NCBI GenBank assembly: GCA_963726785.1 | Contig: CAVSDJ010000007.1 | Span: 2,170,001 to 2,234,000 of the forward strand | Reading direction: 5' to 3' | Length of the DNA stretch: 64,000 nt | Source: DATEKX01 sp963726785 | GTDB lineage: Bacteria > Acidobacteriota > Blastocatellia > UBA7656 | Shown here: in pieces, positions 62,095-64,000 of the stretch | Numbering within the stretch: position 1 is the first letter of the stretch | Layout of the letters: each line of letters begins with the position of its first letter | Made by a program: the position numbers and the translations under genes | The notes under the pieces: model-generated | Database searches by the model: none | Told to the model about the DNA's origin: nothing | Seen by the model: only the letters and a program-made list of their open reading frames with translations

Positions 62095-62949
62095 GTGAAC
62101 TTATACAAATATGTATCGTCAGGGCTTTGGGAGAGCATATTAAAGAAGCACCTGATTCGCTTTACTCAACCAAGTGCGCTTAATGATCCATTCGAAATGA
62201 AGCCTTTCTATGAACGATTTGCCAATCAAGATGCGTTAAGGAAAACCCTTGATGAGTCAAGTGCATTAGAATACGATAAACGGGTCATAGAGGAGCATGC
62301 AAAGCTACCTGATCATGTAAAAGCCCTTGTCCCAATCAATTCCATTCCTACAATGGACGAGACTTTATCTTTATTCTTCAGTCTTGCTGGTGAAACTTTA
62401 GATGATTGTATTCCTATGGCGAGAGAAATGCTCTCGGAGAATATAAACAAACATATTGGTGTTCTGTGCCTTTCAGAAACGCGTGACAGCCAACTGATGT
62501 GGTCGCATTATGCAGAAAGCCATAAAGGATTGGTTATAGAGTTTAATTCGCAGCACAGTTATTTCAATCAGCGGCGAACTCCTGTAGATGAATTTGGCTA
62601 TTTACGCCAAGTCGTTTATGCCGAAAGGCCAAGCGTCGTGCTAACAAATCTAGATTCAACAGATATATTTTTTGTAAAAGGTACAGATTGGAAAGTTGAA
62701 AAAGAATGGAGAATGTTACGCCCATTAAAAGATCGTACAATAGTCTTAGATGAATCAATCTCTTTGTTTTCAATTCCGCCACAATGTATTACGGGTGTAA
62801 TACTTGGGTCTCAGATGCCTCCGCCGATTAAGCAACACATACAAGATTTCCTAGAAAGCGACAGTGAATACGCTCATGTAAGGCTTTACCAAGCAATTCT
62901 AGACGAGAAGGAATATAAATTGAAAATAGTGCCCAGCGACGAAATCTAA
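62095..62949 (+). CDS. Cassette 67: DUF2971 family protein
   Basis: The 284-aa protein has the DUF2971 pattern: LYKYVSSGLWESILKKHLIR, FTQPSALNDPFEMKP, IGVLCLSETRDSQLMWSHYA, ESHKGLVIEFN and WKVEKEWRMLRP. Members are frequent in mobile islands and some act in defence-like loci; the activity is unknown. GTG start after TTGGAGGTATT; its TAA lies in R'' of attC67. Confidence 0.88.
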   Translation: MNLYKYVSSGLWESILKKHLIRFTQPSALNDPFEMKPFYERFANQDALRKTLDESSALEYDKRVIEEHAKLPDHVKALVPINSIPTMDETLSLFFSLAGETLDDCIPMAREMLSENINKHIGVLCLSETRDSQLMWSHYAESHKGLVIEFNSQHSYFNQRRTPVDEFGYLRQVVYAERPSVVLTNLDSTDIFFVKGTDWKVEKEWRMLRPLKDRTIVLDESISLFSIPPQCITGVILGSQMPPPIKQHIQDFLESDSEYAHVRLYQAILDEKEYKLKIVPSDEI

Positions 62950-63033
62950 CTACAGCATGCAGCGGAGGCCGCGAACAACAGTTCGAATGAAAGCGAGTCT
63001 CACACGCGGCCCCGCTGATGCAGGGCGTTATAC
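62944..63033 (+). other. attC67 (type I)
   Basis: R'' ATCTAAC supplies the stop of the DUF2971 gene; R' GTTATAC; 90 bp. Confidence 0.87.
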
Positions 63034-63192
63034 GCTCGCGTACGAAATAGCGTGGATGTTCGAACGCCTCCGCGCTGGGAGGTCTGCAATCGCTTTCAGT
63101 GAGATGCCGCGCCTGTGTTGACTCCCCAACAGAGAGAGCCTATGTTGGAGGCGCGGCCAGAAAGCGCGGAGGCGTGCGGGCAAAGACACGAC
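63034..63192 (+). ncRNA. Cassette 68: ORF-less family A, divergent
   Basis: 159 bp. P2 is a perfect 12-bp helix and P3 8 bp; hairpin CGCTTTCAGTG keeps pairing through G-U. P1 is weak here (ACACGA on the right). Confidence 0.56.
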
Positions 63193-63282
63193 GTCTAACT
63201 ACAGTATGCAGCGGAGCGCGCGAACAAGGCTTCTCATGCTTGTCAGTGATCGTCGCGCGCCCGCTGATACTGGGCGTTAGGC
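63193..63282 (+). other. attC68 (type III)
   Basis: R'' GTCTAAC and R' GTTAGGC; 90 bp. Confidence 0.87.
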
Positions 63283-63302
63283 GGCTCGACTAACATCGCG
63301 TT

Positions 63303-63686
63303 ATGAACTTCAATAGGACACCAATCATAATTTCGTCGTTAGGGGCACTGCTTGTGATACTGGTCCAGCACTACCTGAGACCAATGCATACCCCGTTTAG
63401 AGTTCTTTGCTTTATCCTAGACTCTGCTCCGAATTTTATAATTGGCTTCTGGTTCCCTTTTTCGATCTTGCTTCGCCCAAAGGCATTTACAAAGGTGATA
63501 GCAAACAAGTTGTTCCTGGCCTGGTGTTTCGCTACATTATTGATCTTGATCGTATTTGAAATACTAAGGCCGTTCAAAAGGGCGCGGACGTTTGATTACC
63601 TCGATATACTAGCGAGTGTGCTTGGAGTATGTGCGGCGCTACTACTATATCATTTATGGCTGAAAGGGAGATTGTTTTTTGGTTAG
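63303..63686 (+). CDS. Cassette 69: small membrane protein, VanZ-like
   Basis: Four hydrophobic segments in 127 aa (PIIISSLGALLVILVQHYL, NFIIGFWFPFSILL, LFLAWCFATLLILIVFEIL, LASVLGVCAALLLYHLWL). The segment FEILRPFKRARTFDYLDILA recalls the E...R...D pattern of VanZ-family proteins. The function is unknown. Confidence 0.62.
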   Translation: MNFNRTPIIISSLGALLVILVQHYLRPMHTPFRVLCFILDSAPNFIIGFWFPFSILLRPKAFTKVIANKLFLAWCFATLLILIVFEILRPFKRARTFDYLDILASVLGVCAALLLYHLWLKGRLFFG

Positions 63687-63698
63687 CGATGCAGAGCC

Positions 63699-63788
63699 GC
63701 CTAACTACAGCATGCAGCGGAGGCCGCGAACAACGGCTCGAATGCTTGCCAGTGCCCTGCGCGGCCCCGCTGATGCTGGGCGTTAGAC
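63699..63788 (+). other. attC69 (type I)
   Basis: R'' GCCTAAC and R' GTTAGAC; 90 bp. It is the last complete site in the window. Confidence 0.87.
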
Positions 63789-64000
63789 CCTTGCGACTGC
63801 GTGGCGGAGGATCAATGTTCGAGTTGCTAATCAATTCATTCGAGCCAGATGCCTCCTCTCGCTTCACTTCACGGCTGCCGTTGCCGCTTGTTCTTCCTTC
63901 CTTTATGCGCTCTGTGTGTGCTCGTTGCCTTTTCTTTCATCCCATAGTCTATAGTTGTCCAGATGCAGGCTCGGGCAAGAAGCGAGCAGGAGAGCAACAA
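63789..64000 (+). ncRNA. Cassette 70: family C, cut by the window edge
   Basis: The first 212 bp match cassette 8. The array therefore continues beyond the window. Confidence 0.53.

Noticed and set aside
25676..63788. Regularly spaced 90-103-bp repeats resembling a CRISPR array
   Set aside because: The repeats are imperfect palindromes bounded by RYYYAAC and GTTRRRY, the units between them vary from 157 bp to over 3 kb, and an intI gene is adjacent; no cas genes are present. They are attC sites.

Overview
ORGANISM. The window looks like a bacterial chromosome, most plausibly from the Acidobacteriota (Blastocatellia-like). This rests on an ExeA-type ATPase beside polysaccharide genes, an xfp-ackA phosphoketolase shunt, several sigma/anti-sigma and CHAT genes, and dispersed palindromes. 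No rRNA or tRNA is present, so the placement is inference. REGION 1 (1-7069): a polysaccharide/exopolysaccharide operon with a methyltransferase, polysaccharide deacetylase, two GT4-type glycosyltransferases, a membrane pseudokinase-like protein and an ExeA-type AAA ATPase. REGION 2 (7480-22579): an HTH protein, a small HTH gene, a broken WG-repeat gene fused behind the first 71 codons of cydA, ackA-xfp (acetyl-phosphate to acetate), a CHAT-like membrane protein, a sigma factor (frameshifted) with its anti-sigma gene, small secreted proteins, a frameshifted TPR-CHAT gene and an ECF sigma/anti-sigma pair. REGION 3 (22580-24372): a gene-poor junction with a structured inverted repeat, an IS6-like transposase remnant and tiny ORFs. 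REGION 4 (24373-64000, runs off the window): a very large chromosomal integron. An intI tyrosine recombinase faces left, an attI site lies beside it, and 69 complete attC sites plus the start of a 70th cassette run to the right. Cassette n below is the unit ending in attC n. attC sites fall into four arm types. Type I has GGAGGCCGCGAA / GCGGCCCCGCTGATGC arms (90-93 bp). Type II has GGAGCGCGGTA / CGCGCCCGCTGATAC arms (102-103 bp). Type III has GGAGCGCGCGAA / CGCGCGCCCGCTG arms (90-93 bp). Type IV has CCGGAGCCGCCGAA / CGGCGGCCCGGTCAA arms (92-93 bp). CASSETTE CONTENT. 29 cassettes carry ordinary protein genes: toxin-antitoxin pairs MazEF, BrnTA, HicAB and DUF433/DUF5615, nuclease-like proteins, TIR and NUDIX proteins in two copies each, HU in two copies, an SMR exporter, a J-domain protein, an HtrA-like protease, DUF2971, DUF2255, Uma2 and unknowns. 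Four cassettes carry one 56-aa membrane protein behind a structured leader. The other 37 carry no convincing gene and belong to three families of nearly constant length: A (15 copies, 158-159 bp), B (12 copies, 201-205 bp) and C (10 copies, 390-402 bp). Each has long helices with compensatory base changes, so they look like mobile structured RNAs (or structured DNA) carried as cassettes. This is the main discovery candidate. One IS66-family and one IS481-family element interrupt the array inside the brnTA cassette. Several genes across the window are split by single frameshifts, so either real decay or indel errors in the assembly must be considered.
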